DNA of 64,000 nt. Origin: Caballeronia zhejiangensis (GTDB lineage: Bacteria > Pseudomonadota > Gammaproteobacteria > Burkholderiales > Burkholderiaceae). This document shows positions 8,858 to 16,675 of the stretch, piece by piece. The stretch is from positions 35,710-99,709 of the forward strand of contig NZ_JFHD01000025.1 of assembly GCF_000698575.1 (NCBI RefSeq). The letters run 5' to 3'. The first letter of the stretch is position 1. Each line of letters begins with the position of its first letter. A program made the position numbers and the translations under genes. The notes below the pieces were generated by a model. The model searched no databases, had not been told where the DNA came from, and saw nothing but the letters and a program-made list of their open reading frames with translations.

Positions 8858-9250
8858 TCATGCGGCGTGACGATGTTGCGCCTCTTCCGCTTGTGCTTCG
8901 GCGGGCAGGTTCGGCTCTTCCGGCTTGAATTCCCCCGGCACACGCATGCGCGATGTCATCAACGCATAGAGCGATTCGCCGGCCGGCCCGAACAACTGCG
9001 TCATGACGCGCAGCAGGACGCCCGATTCGTGCCACGCCTTGAAGCGCCGATGGCACGTCTGATACGACGGATATTTGCGCGGCAGCGTGGACCATGACGC
9101 CCCGCTGTACATGACCCAGAGCACACCGTTGAGCACGGCGCGGGTATTGGCGAGCGGCCGGCCCCGCAACTCCGAACGCGGACGCAGTTCGGGAAGCAGC
9201 GGTGCAACCATCTGCCATTCTTCGTCGGACATGTCGCGATAGGGCTTCAC
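8858..9250 (-). CDS. solitary DUF4096 (IS5/IS402 N-terminal domain) protein
   Basis: The product has 130 residues from a GTG at 9250 with GGAGAAA upstream. Residues 6-90 (MSDEEWQMVAPLLPEL, RGRP, VLNGVLWVMYSGASWSTLPRKYPSYQTCHRRFKAW) form the DUF4096 helix-turn-helix domain that begins IS5/IS402 transposases. The DDE catalytic domain is absent, and the tail is E/A-rich and ends in HRHAA. No terminal inverted repeats or target duplication are visible around it. It may be a transposase fragment kept as a DNA-binding protein, or simply a remnant. A paralogue lies at 36660-37061. Confidence 0.7.
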   Translation of the reverse strand: MKPYRDMSDEEWQMVAPLLPELRPRSELRGRPLANTRAVLNGVLWVMYSGASWSTLPRKYPSYQTCHRRFKAWHESGVLLRVMTQLFGPAGESLYALMTSRMRVPGEFKPEEPNLPAEAQAEEAQHRHAA

Positions 9251-9280
9251 GGTAGTTTCTCCAATTCACTGACTGATAAC

Positions 9281-9297
9281 CGGTATCGACGATACCG
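9281..9297. promoter_or_regulatory. perfect 8-bp inverted repeat upstream of the DUF4096 gene
   Basis: CGGTATCG-A-CGATACCG lies 31 bp upstream of the GTG of the solitary DUF4096 gene. The size and symmetry fit an operator for a dimeric HTH protein; autoregulation by the DUF4096 product is a guess. Confidence 0.35.
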
Positions 9298-9393
9298 AGT
9301 ACCCGAAAGCCAGCAAATCGGAGTGGTCCGAATCTTGAAATTGCTCGCAAAACCTTATGCCGATTGGCCTACCGCAGATTTTTGATACTCGTA

Positions 9394-10491
9394 TTAGGTC
9401 AGCGAAATATCGGTGACGCGGCGCGGCGCCTCCAGATATTCCTTCGACTGCATCTCGACGATACGCGACACCGTGCGCGTGAACTCGTTGGCCATCGGCC
9501 CTTCGACGTACAGTTCTTCCGCGGGCACGGCCGCCGACATCAGCAGCTTGACCTTGTGGTCGTAGAACACGTCGATGAGCCAGGTGAAGCGGCGCGCTTC
9601 CGATGCCATGCGCGGCGTCATTTGCGGCACGTCCGACAAGATGACCGCGTGAAAGCGGTTCGCCAGTTCGAGATAGTCGTTCTGCGAGCGCGGGCCGCCG
9701 CATAGCGTCGCAAAGTCGAACCAAACGACACCGTCGGCTTTGCGCAATGCCTTGATCTCGCGCTTCTCGATGTGCAGGATCGGGCTTTCGTCGGGCACGG
9801 CCGCGAGTTTCGCGAAATCCGCACGCAACGCCTCGCTCGCCGACGCACCAAGCGGCGTGTGATACGCCTTCACCGTCGAGAGCGTTTGCCTGCGGTAATC
9901 GGTGCCGGCATCGACGTTGAGCACGTCGAGATGCTCTTTGATGAGCTCGATCGCGGGCAGAAGACGATCGCGATGCAGCCCTTCCGGATACAGCGTGTCG
10001 GGCTGGTAATTGGACGTCATCACGAACTGCACGCCAGCCTTGAAAAGACGGTCGAGCAGGCGATACAGGATCATCGCGTCGGCAATATCGGAGACGTGAA
10101 ACTCGTCGAAACAGATCAGCCGATAACGCTTCGCGATGCGTTTGGCGAGTTCGTCCAGCGGATCCGACTGCCCTTTCAGCTCCTCCAGTTCGCGATGCAC
10201 CTCGCGCATGAATTCGTGAAAATGCAGACGCGTCTTGCGCTGCACCGGCACGACCGCATAGAAGCTGTCCATCAGGAAGCTCTTGCCGCGCCCGACGCCG
10301 CCCCACATGTAGACGCCGCGCGGCAACTCGGGACGCACGAGAAACTTCTTGAGCGCATTCGAGCGGCGCGCCTTGTACGCGACCCACTCTTCATAGCACT
10401 GTTGAAGACGCGCGACCGCCGCGAGCTGCGCCTCGTCCGATTGATAACCCCGCGTGCGCAGTTCGTTTTCGTAGTATTCGGTGACGTTCAT
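9394..10491 (-). CDS. zapE: cell division protein ZapE (AFG1-family ATPase)
   Basis: This 365-residue P-loop ATPase has Walker A GGVGRGKS at 64-71, Walker B LICFDEFH with D129/E130, and the LHFHEFMREVH segment typical of ZapE/AFG1. ZapE binds FtsZ at the constricting ring and destabilises its polymers in an ATP-dependent way, acting at the inner face of the membrane. The position immediately downstream of lpdA is conserved in Burkholderiaceae. A terminator at 10511-10545 separates them, so zapE may depend on readthrough or its own promoter. Confidence 0.93.
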   Translation of the reverse strand: MNVTEYYENELRTRGYQSDEAQLAAVARLQQCYEEWVAYKARRSNALKKFLVRPELPRGVYMWGGVGRGKSFLMDSFYAVVPVQRKTRLHFHEFMREVHRELEELKGQSDPLDELAKRIAKRYRLICFDEFHVSDIADAMILYRLLDRLFKAGVQFVMTSNYQPDTLYPEGLHRDRLLPAIELIKEHLDVLNVDAGTDYRRQTLSTVKAYHTPLGASASEALRADFAKLAAVPDESPILHIEKREIKALRKADGVVWFDFATLCGGPRSQNDYLELANRFHAVILSDVPQMTPRMASEARRFTWLIDVFYDHKVKLLMSAAVPAEELYVEGPMANEFTRTVSRIVEMQSKEYLEAPRRVTDISLT

Positions 10492-10510
10492 CTTCGGCCG
10501 TTCGATGTGA

Positions 10511-10545
10511 CAAAGGCGAGCGGATCAACCCGCTCGCCTTTGTTG
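10511..10545 (-). terminator. terminator after lpdA
   Basis: A 12-bp perfect stem (AAAGGCGAGCGG at 10512-10523, complement at 10530-10541) closes a 6-nt loop between lpdA and zapE on the minus strand. The T-run after it is short, so readthrough into zapE is plausible. Confidence 0.65.
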
Positions 10546-10573
10546 TGCTGCCTTACTGCCAAGGCAAACGGTA

Positions 10574-12004
10574 TTACATGTTCAACGCGCGCTTGTCGAC
10601 GGCGAGCGCCGCTTCGCGCATCACTTCCGACAGCGACGGATGCGGATGGCAGATGCGGCCGATATCTTCCGACGCCGCCTTGAACTCCATCGCCACGACC
10701 GCTTCCGCGATCAGATCCGACGCGTCCGCAGCAATGACGTGCACGCCGAGGATTTCGTCGGTCTTCGCGTCCGCGATCATCTTGACGAAGCCTTCGGCAC
10801 GGCCGATGCCGAGCGCGCGGCCGTTGGCCATCATCGGGAACTGGCCGGTCTTGATCTCGCGGCCTTCGGCCTTGAGCTGCTGCTCGGTCTTGCCGACCCA
10901 CGCGATTTCCGGTTCCGTGTAGATGACCCACGGCACGCAGTTGTAATCGATGTGCGGCTTCTGACCGTCGATGATCTCCGCCACCGCCACGCCTTCGTCT
11001 TCCGCCTTGTGCGCGAGCATCGGGCCGCGCACCACGTCGCCGATCGCGTACACGCCCGGCACGCTCGTCGCGCAATGATCGTCCACGTCGATGAAACCGC
11101 GCTCGTTCGCCTTCAGGCCGATGCTTTCCAGACCGAGGTTATCGGTGTTCGGCACGCGGCCGATCGACACGATCAAACGATCCGCTTCCAGCGTCTGCGC
11201 GTTGCCTGCGTTGTCCGTGTAAGCGATCGAAACGCCGTTGGCGCTCGTCTTCACTTCGCCGATCTTCACGCCGAGGTGAATGTCGAGACCCTGCTTCTTG
11301 AACTGCTTCGCGGCTTCCTTCGCGAGCGACTCGTCCGCCGCGCCGAGGAATTGCGGCAGCGCTTCGAGCACGGTCACTTCCGCGCCGAGACGACGCCACA
11401 CCGAGCCGAGCTCCAGACCGATCACGCCCGCGCCGATCACGGCGAGCTTCTTCGGCACGGAATCGAACGACAGCGCGCCTTCGTTGTCGGCGATCAGCTC
11501 GTTGTCGACCGGAATGTTCGGCAGATGGCGCGCCTTCGAACCCGTCGCGATGATCACGTTCTTCGCCGTGACGACTTCCGTCTCGCCTTCGCCCGACACT
11601 TCGATCTGCACGCCGGCCGCGTTCTTCCCGGTGAACTTGCCATGACCCTTGAGCCACGTGATCTTGTTCTTGCGGAACAGGAACTCGATGCCCTTCGTCA
11701 TCTTTTCGACGATGCCGTCTTTACGCGCGAGCATCTTCGACACATCGAGCTTCACGTCCGACACGCTGATGCCGTGATCGGCCAGATGCTTCGACGCATT
11801 CTCGAATTCTTCCGACGACGCCAGCAGCGCCTTCGACGGAATGCAGCCTACATTCAGGCACGTGCCGCCGAGCTTCAATGCGCCTGCCGGGTTCTTCCAC
11901 TTCTCGATACACGCAACCGACTTGCCGAGCTGCGCTGCGCGAATCGCCGCGATATAGCCGCCAGGGCCCGCGCCGATCACGACGACATCAAATTCTTTGG
12001 ACAT
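10574..12004 (-). CDS. lpdA: dihydrolipoyl dehydrogenase (E3)
   Basis: This 476-residue flavoprotein has the FAD motif GAGPGGYIAA at 11-20, the redox disulfide C49/C54 in GGTCLNVGCIPSK, a second Rossmann motif (IGAGVIGLELG) for NAD, and the active-site base H455 with E460 in the C-terminal HPSLSE. It reoxidises the lipoyl arms of the 2-oxoglutarate dehydrogenase E2 core and passes electrons to NAD+. It is the third gene of the odhA-odhB-lpdA operon. The 89-nt gap upstream contains a strong hairpin. Confidence 0.96.
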   Translation of the reverse strand: MSKEFDVVVIGAGPGGYIAAIRAAQLGKSVACIEKWKNPAGALKLGGTCLNVGCIPSKALLASSEEFENASKHLADHGISVSDVKLDVSKMLARKDGIVEKMTKGIEFLFRKNKITWLKGHGKFTGKNAAGVQIEVSGEGETEVVTAKNVIIATGSKARHLPNIPVDNELIADNEGALSFDSVPKKLAVIGAGVIGLELGSVWRRLGAEVTVLEALPQFLGAADESLAKEAAKQFKKQGLDIHLGVKIGEVKTSANGVSIAYTDNAGNAQTLEADRLIVSIGRVPNTDNLGLESIGLKANERGFIDVDDHCATSVPGVYAIGDVVRGPMLAHKAEDEGVAVAEIIDGQKPHIDYNCVPWVIYTEPEIAWVGKTEQQLKAEGREIKTGQFPMMANGRALGIGRAEGFVKMIADAKTDEILGVHVIAADASDLIAEAVVAMEFKAASEDIGRICHPHPSLSEVMREAALAVDKRALNM

Positions 12005-12047
12005 GACTTTCCTTGGTGTGTCTCCGCTTTTGCGGAGCAGCCTCTTG

Positions 12048-12076
12048 CGATGCGCGCGAGCCTATCGCGCGCATCG
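12048..12076 (-). other. 12-bp intergenic hairpin, odhB-lpdA spacer
   Basis: CGATGCGCGCGA (12048-12059) pairs perfectly with 12065-12076 across a 5-nt loop. No T-run follows on either strand, so it is more likely an RNA-stabilising or processing hairpin than a terminator. Confidence 0.55.
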
Positions 12077-12093
12077 AGGCAACTAAGCTTGTA

Positions 12094-13398
12094 TTACAGG
12101 TCCAGCAGCAGACGAGCCGGATCTTCCAGCGCGTCCTTCATCGCGACCAGCGACAGCACGGCTTCGCGGCCGTCGATGATGCGGTGGTCGTACGACAGCG
12201 CGAGGTAGTTCATCGGACGGATCACGATCTGGCCGTTTTCGACGACCGCGCGTTCCTTCGTCGCGTGCACGCCGAGAATCGCGGATTGCGGCGGGTTGAT
12301 GATCGGCGTCGAGAGCATCGAGCCGAAAACGCCGCCGTTCGAGATCGAGAACGTGCCGCCGGTCATTTCTTCGATCGACAGCTTGCCGTCCTTCGCCTTC
12401 TGGCCGAATTCGGCGATCTTCTTCTCGATGTCGGCGAGGCTCATCTGATCCGCATTGCGCAGGATCGGCACGACGAGACCGCGCGGCGAACCGACCGCGA
12501 TACCGATGTCGAAGTAGCCGTGATAGACGATGTCGTTACCGTCGATCGATGCGTTCACGAGCGGGAACTTCTTCAGCGCGTGGACGGCGGCCTTCACGAA
12601 GAACGACATGAAGCCGAGCTTCACGCCGTGTTCCTTCTCGAAGCGGTCCTTGTACTTGTTGCGCAGATCCATGACCGGCGCCATGTTGACTTCGTTGAAC
12701 GTCGTCAGGATGGCGTTGGTTTGCTGCGATTCGAGCAGACGCTCGGCGATACGCGCACGCAGACGCGACATCGGCACGCGCTGTTCCGGGCGGTCCTTCA
12801 GCCACTGATCGGCCGATGCCGGTGCGCTGACTTGCGGCAGCGACGGCTTCGCGGCGCGCGCGGCGGCCGGAGCCGGTGCGGCGGCGGGCTTGGCCGGTGC
12901 GGCAGCCGGTGCGCCGGCTTGAGCGGCGAGCGCGTCGCCCTTCGTGATGCGGCCGTCGCGGCCCGAGCCCGACACCTGATCCGCCGACACGCCCTTCTCG
13001 GCGAGGATCTTCGTCGCGGCCGGCGATGCGGCGCCGCCCGCCGATGCTTGCGCAGCAGCCGGAGCCGACGTGGCAGCGGCGGTTTCCGCGACCGGCGCGG
13101 GCTTCACTTCGGCGTCGCCGGCAGCGGCGACGGCGGCAGGCGCTTCGCCCGCTTTCGCTTCGGTGTCGATCTTGGCGATGAGTTCGTCGGCGGTGACGAT
13201 ATCGCCGTCGTGCTTGATGACTTGCGCCAGCACGCCGGCCGACGGAGCCGGCACTTCGAGCACGACCTTGTCGGTCTCGATTTCGATGAGGATTTCGTCC
13301 TGGGCGACAGCCTCACCCGGCTTCTTCTTCCACTGCAGCATGGTCGCTTCCGAGACCGACTCGGAAAGCTGGGGAACCTTGACTTCTACGATAGCCAT
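12094..13398 (-). CDS. odhB: 2-oxoglutarate dehydrogenase E2, dihydrolipoyl succinyltransferase
   Basis: The start is ATG 13398 (MAIVEVKVPQ), with AGGAAAA upstream; a longer reading frame to 13479 would add 27 residues unlike the family. The product has 434 residues. The lipoyl domain (1-75) carries K44 in ETDKVV, followed by an Ala/Pro/Glu linker, a peripheral subunit-binding domain (residues ~115-150, SGRDGRITKGD), a second linker, and a catalytic domain ending in the SYDHRIIDG active-site motif. It transfers succinyl groups to CoA in the TCA cycle. It is also known as sucB. Confidence 0.96.
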   Translation of the reverse strand: MAIVEVKVPQLSESVSEATMLQWKKKPGEAVAQDEILIEIETDKVVLEVPAPSAGVLAQVIKHDGDIVTADELIAKIDTEAKAGEAPAAVAAAGDAEVKPAPVAETAAATSAPAAAQASAGGAASPAATKILAEKGVSADQVSGSGRDGRITKGDALAAQAGAPAAAPAKPAAAPAPAAARAAKPSLPQVSAPASADQWLKDRPEQRVPMSRLRARIAERLLESQQTNAILTTFNEVNMAPVMDLRNKYKDRFEKEHGVKLGFMSFFVKAAVHALKKFPLVNASIDGNDIVYHGYFDIGIAVGSPRGLVVPILRNADQMSLADIEKKIAEFGQKAKDGKLSIEEMTGGTFSISNGGVFGSMLSTPIINPPQSAILGVHATKERAVVENGQIVIRPMNYLALSYDHRIIDGREAVLSLVAMKDALEDPARLLLDL

Positions 13399-13437
13399 TT
13401 CTGTATTTTCCTGATGCGTGTCTGTGTGTACGAGCAG

Positions 13438-13470
13438 CGAAACCGGGGAACGTCCGTTCGCCCGGTTTCG
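13438..13470 (-). other. 10-bp intergenic hairpin, odhA-odhB spacer
   Basis: CGAAACCGGG (13438-13447) pairs perfectly with 13461-13470 over a 13-nt loop, starting 12 nt after the odhA stop. There is no U-tract. Like the odhB-lpdA hairpin, it may set relative mRNA stability in the operon. Confidence 0.5.
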
Positions 13471-13482
13471 ATCAAGCAATGC

Positions 13483-16341
13483 TTACTTGGCGATGACCTG
13501 CGCGCCCTTGAGGCGGCCGAACGCGCCTTCCACGAGCACCTTCTGCTGCTCGTAGTGCTTCGCGTAGTAGCCGACCGCCGGCGATGCCGATGCAGGACGG
13601 CCGCTGTAGGCCAGCTTCATGCCTTCGCGCATGCCTTCGCGCAGATGGTGCTCGACGTAGAACCAGGCGCCCTGGTTCTGCGGCTCGTCCTGCACCCACA
13701 CGACTTCGGTCGCGTTCTCGTACTTCTTGAGTTCCGCGTCGAACTGCTTGTGCGCGAACGGGTACAGCTGCTCGATACGCACGATCGCGACATCGTTGCT
13801 CTTCGCTTCGCGGCGATGCGCGATGAGGTCGTAATAGACACGGCCCGAGCACACGATCACGCGCTTGACCTTCTTCGCCTCGATGGCTTCGTCCGTTTCG
13901 CCGATGACCGGCTGGAACGAGCCCTTCGCCAGTTCCGACAGATCGGACACGGCTTCCTTGTGACGCAGCAGCGACTTCGGCGTGAAGATGATGAGCGGCT
14001 TGCGGAACAGGCGGATCATCTGACGGCGCAGCAGGTGGAAAACCTGCGCCGGCGTCGTCGGCTGGACCACTTGCATGTTGTGATCCGCGCACAGTTGCAG
14101 GAAACGCTCGATACGCGCCGACGAGTGCTCCGGACCCTGACCTTCGTAGCCGTGCGGGAGCATCATCGTGAGACCGGAGACACGGCCCCACTTCACTTCG
14201 CCCGACGAGATGAACTGGTCGATCACGACCTGCGCGCCGTTCACGAAGTCGCCGAACTGCGCTTCCCACGCGACGAACGTGTTCGGTTCAGCGGTCGAAT
14301 AACCGTACTCGAAACCGAGCACCGCTTCTTCCGACAGCACCGAGTCGATCACCGTGAACTTGGCCTGGCCTTCCGCGATGTTCTGCAGCGGAATGTACGT
14401 GCCGTCGTTCCAGCGCTCGCGGTTCTGATCGTGCAGAACGGCGTGGCGGTGCGTGAACGTGCCGCGGCCCGAGTCCTGGCCCGTCAGACGCACGGCATAG
14501 CCCGATGCGACCAGCGATGCGAACGCGAGGTGCTCGCCCATGCCCCAGTCGAGCTTGGCTTCGCCGAGACCCATCGCGCGGCGGTCGTTGATGACGCGCT
14601 CGACGAGCGGGTGAACCTTGAAGTTTTCCGGAATGGTCGTGATGCGCTCGGCCAGACGCTTGAGTTCCGCGAGCGGCACCGCCGTGTCGGCCGCGTCGGT
14701 CCACTTGCGGTTCAGGAACGGCACCCAGTCGACCGCGTACTTGCTCTTGTAGTTCGAGAGCACCGGATCGATCGTGTGATGGCCTTCGTCCATCGCCTGA
14801 CGATATTCCTTGACGAAGTTGTCCGCTTCCTCGGCCGTGATGACGCCCTGTTGCACCAGCTTTTCGGCGTAGACGGCGCGCGTGCCCGGATGCTTCGCAA
14901 TCGTCTTGTACATCAGCGGCTGCGTGACCGCCGGCGTGTCCTGCTCGTTGTGACCGAGCTTGCGGAAGCAGATGATGTCGACGACCACGTCCTTGTGGAA
15001 CTTCATGCGGAAGTCGATGGCGAGCTGCGTCGCCAGCACGACGGCTTCGGGATCGTCGCCGTTCACGTGCAGCACCGGCGCCTCGATCATCTTGACGACG
15101 TCCGAGCAATACAGCGTCGAGCGCGCATCGCGCGGATCCGACGTCGTGAAGCCGATCTGGTTGTTGATGACGATGTGCAGCGTGCCGTGCGTGCCGTAAC
15201 CGCGCGTCTGCGCGAGGTTCAACGTTTCCATCACGACGCCCTGGCCCGCGAAGGCCGCGTCGCCGTGCACTTGCACCGGCAGCACTTGCAGGCCTTCTTC
15301 GTCGCCGCGACGATCCATACGCGCCTTGGCCGAGCCTTCGACCACCGGATTCACGATTTCGAGGTGCGACGGGTTGAATGCGAGCGACAGGTGAACCGGG
15401 CCGCCTTCCGTGGCGACGTCCGACGAGAAGCCCTTGTGGTACTTCACGTCGCCGGCCGGCAGGTCATCGACGTGCTTGCCTTCGAATTCGGCGAAAAGGT
15501 CCGCCGGCATCTTGCCGAGCGTATTGACGAGCACGTTCAGACGCCCGCGGTGCGCCATGCCGATGACGATTTCCTGCACGCCGTTCTTGCCCGCGTGACG
15601 CACGACTTCGTCCATCGACGCGATGAAGCTCTCGCCGCCTTCCAGTGAGAAGCGCTTCTGGCCGACATACTTGGTGTGCAGGAAACGCTCGAGGCCTTCG
15701 GCGGCCGTCAGGCGATTCAGGATGTGCTTCTTCTTGTCGTTCGAGAAATTCGGCGTCGAGCGAATCGACTCGAGCTGCTCCTTCCACCAGCGCTTCTGTT
15801 CCGGATCGCTGATGTACATGAACTCGGCGCCGATCGTGCCGCAGTACGTGTCGCGCAGCGCCTTGACGATGTCGCGCAGCGATGCCTGCTCGAAACCGAA
15901 GTACAGGTTGTTCGCGTTGAACACCTGATCCATGTCGGCTTCGGTGAAGTCGTAGAAGCCGGGTTCGAGTTCGGGAATGGGGGGACGCTCGCGGCGCTTG
16001 AGCGGATCGAGATTGGCCCATTGCGTGCCAAGGAAGCGATACGCGCCGATCAGCGATTGGACGTAGACTTGCTTTCGCGCGGTGGTCAGATCACCGGTGC
16101 TTTCGCGCGGCAGAAAGGCGTTCGCCTTCGCGCGCTGAGCGAAAGATTCGACGATGGGGCCGTGAGCCACGTCGTTGTGAGCCGTGCCGTCCGAAGCGGG
16201 CACGTTCTGCAACGCGTCGAAGTAGGCGCGCCAGGTCTCGGGCACTGACGCGGGATTATCGAGATATTGCTCGTACAACTCTTCGACGTACGGAGCATTA
16301 CCGCCGAACAGATAAGAGTTCGACTGGAATTGCTTCATCAT
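13483..16341 (-). CDS. odhA: 2-oxoglutarate dehydrogenase E1
   Basis: This 952-residue thiamine-diphosphate enzyme begins with the conserved SYLFGGNAPYVEELYEQYL arm. It contains the TPP/Mg motif region (GDAAFAGQGVVMET), the pyrimidine-binding transketolase domain (GRGTFTHRHAVLHDQ) and the C-terminal OGDH domain (IVRIEQLYPFAHKQ). It decarboxylates 2-oxoglutarate and succinylates the E2 lipoyl group. Two ATGs sit at the start (MMKQF); the first follows AAAGGTGAG. It heads the odhA-odhB-lpdA operon and is also known as sucA. Confidence 0.96.
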   Translation of the reverse strand: MMKQFQSNSYLFGGNAPYVEELYEQYLDNPASVPETWRAYFDALQNVPASDGTAHNDVAHGPIVESFAQRAKANAFLPRESTGDLTTARKQVYVQSLIGAYRFLGTQWANLDPLKRRERPPIPELEPGFYDFTEADMDQVFNANNLYFGFEQASLRDIVKALRDTYCGTIGAEFMYISDPEQKRWWKEQLESIRSTPNFSNDKKKHILNRLTAAEGLERFLHTKYVGQKRFSLEGGESFIASMDEVVRHAGKNGVQEIVIGMAHRGRLNVLVNTLGKMPADLFAEFEGKHVDDLPAGDVKYHKGFSSDVATEGGPVHLSLAFNPSHLEIVNPVVEGSAKARMDRRGDEEGLQVLPVQVHGDAAFAGQGVVMETLNLAQTRGYGTHGTLHIVINNQIGFTTSDPRDARSTLYCSDVVKMIEAPVLHVNGDDPEAVVLATQLAIDFRMKFHKDVVVDIICFRKLGHNEQDTPAVTQPLMYKTIAKHPGTRAVYAEKLVQQGVITAEEADNFVKEYRQAMDEGHHTIDPVLSNYKSKYAVDWVPFLNRKWTDAADTAVPLAELKRLAERITTIPENFKVHPLVERVINDRRAMGLGEAKLDWGMGEHLAFASLVASGYAVRLTGQDSGRGTFTHRHAVLHDQNRERWNDGTYIPLQNIAEGQAKFTVIDSVLSEEAVLGFEYGYSTAEPNTFVAWEAQFGDFVNGAQVVIDQFISSGEVKWGRVSGLTMMLPHGYEGQGPEHSSARIERFLQLCADHNMQVVQPTTPAQVFHLLRRQMIRLFRKPLIIFTPKSLLRHKEAVSDLSELAKGSFQPVIGETDEAIEAKKVKRVIVCSGRVYYDLIAHRREAKSNDVAIVRIEQLYPFAHKQFDAELKKYENATEVVWVQDEPQNQGAWFYVEHHLREGMREGMKLAYSGRPASASPAVGYYAKHYEQQKVLVEGAFGRLKGAQVIAK

Positions 16342-16675
16342 TTTACGCTCACCTTTCTTCGAGTTTCTCGAGGAAGTGCGGGTTACGAAACCTTCCGCGC
16401 CACGGCCTGACCGTTTAGCGGATTGCGCGAATCAAGTCTGCTTGGAAGGACCTAAAAAGCGACAGCTAATCCGAGAAGCATAGCACAGAACGAATAGTCA
16501 TATGACGTATCGCCGCATGTGCCCTCGCCTCGTCGTCGCCTCGCCATCCTTTACGCAACAAGGATGTGCGGGCTATTCTGAGATAAGCAAGGGTGCGTTG
16601 CGAGGCATCGAAGAATGACAAAAGCCGCCCGAAGGCGGCTTTTGTTCCGACGTTGCTCACAGATGCATGCGCAGC
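16342..16675. other. intergenic region odhA-typA
   Basis: These 334 bases contain no gene that I can support. The left part must hold the odhA promoter and leader, though I could not pick a convincing -35/-10 pair. The right part holds the typA terminator at 16620-16643. Confidence 0.6.
16620..16643 (-). terminator. terminator of typA
   Basis: The stem AAAAGCCGCC (16620-16629) pairs perfectly with GGCGGCTTTT (16634-16643) around a CGAA tetraloop. It lies 32 nt after the typA stop. Confidence 0.85.

Noticed and set aside
8858..9297. A complete insertion sequence around the first DUF4096 gene
   Set aside because: There is no DDE domain, no pair of terminal inverted repeats and no target duplication; the palindrome at 9281 is present only once.
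12013..15648. A 1211-codon open frame on the + strand opposite odhB and odhA
   Set aside because: It is antisense to two well-conserved genes, is rich in Arg/His/Val as expected from reverse-complement codon bias, and shows no domain.
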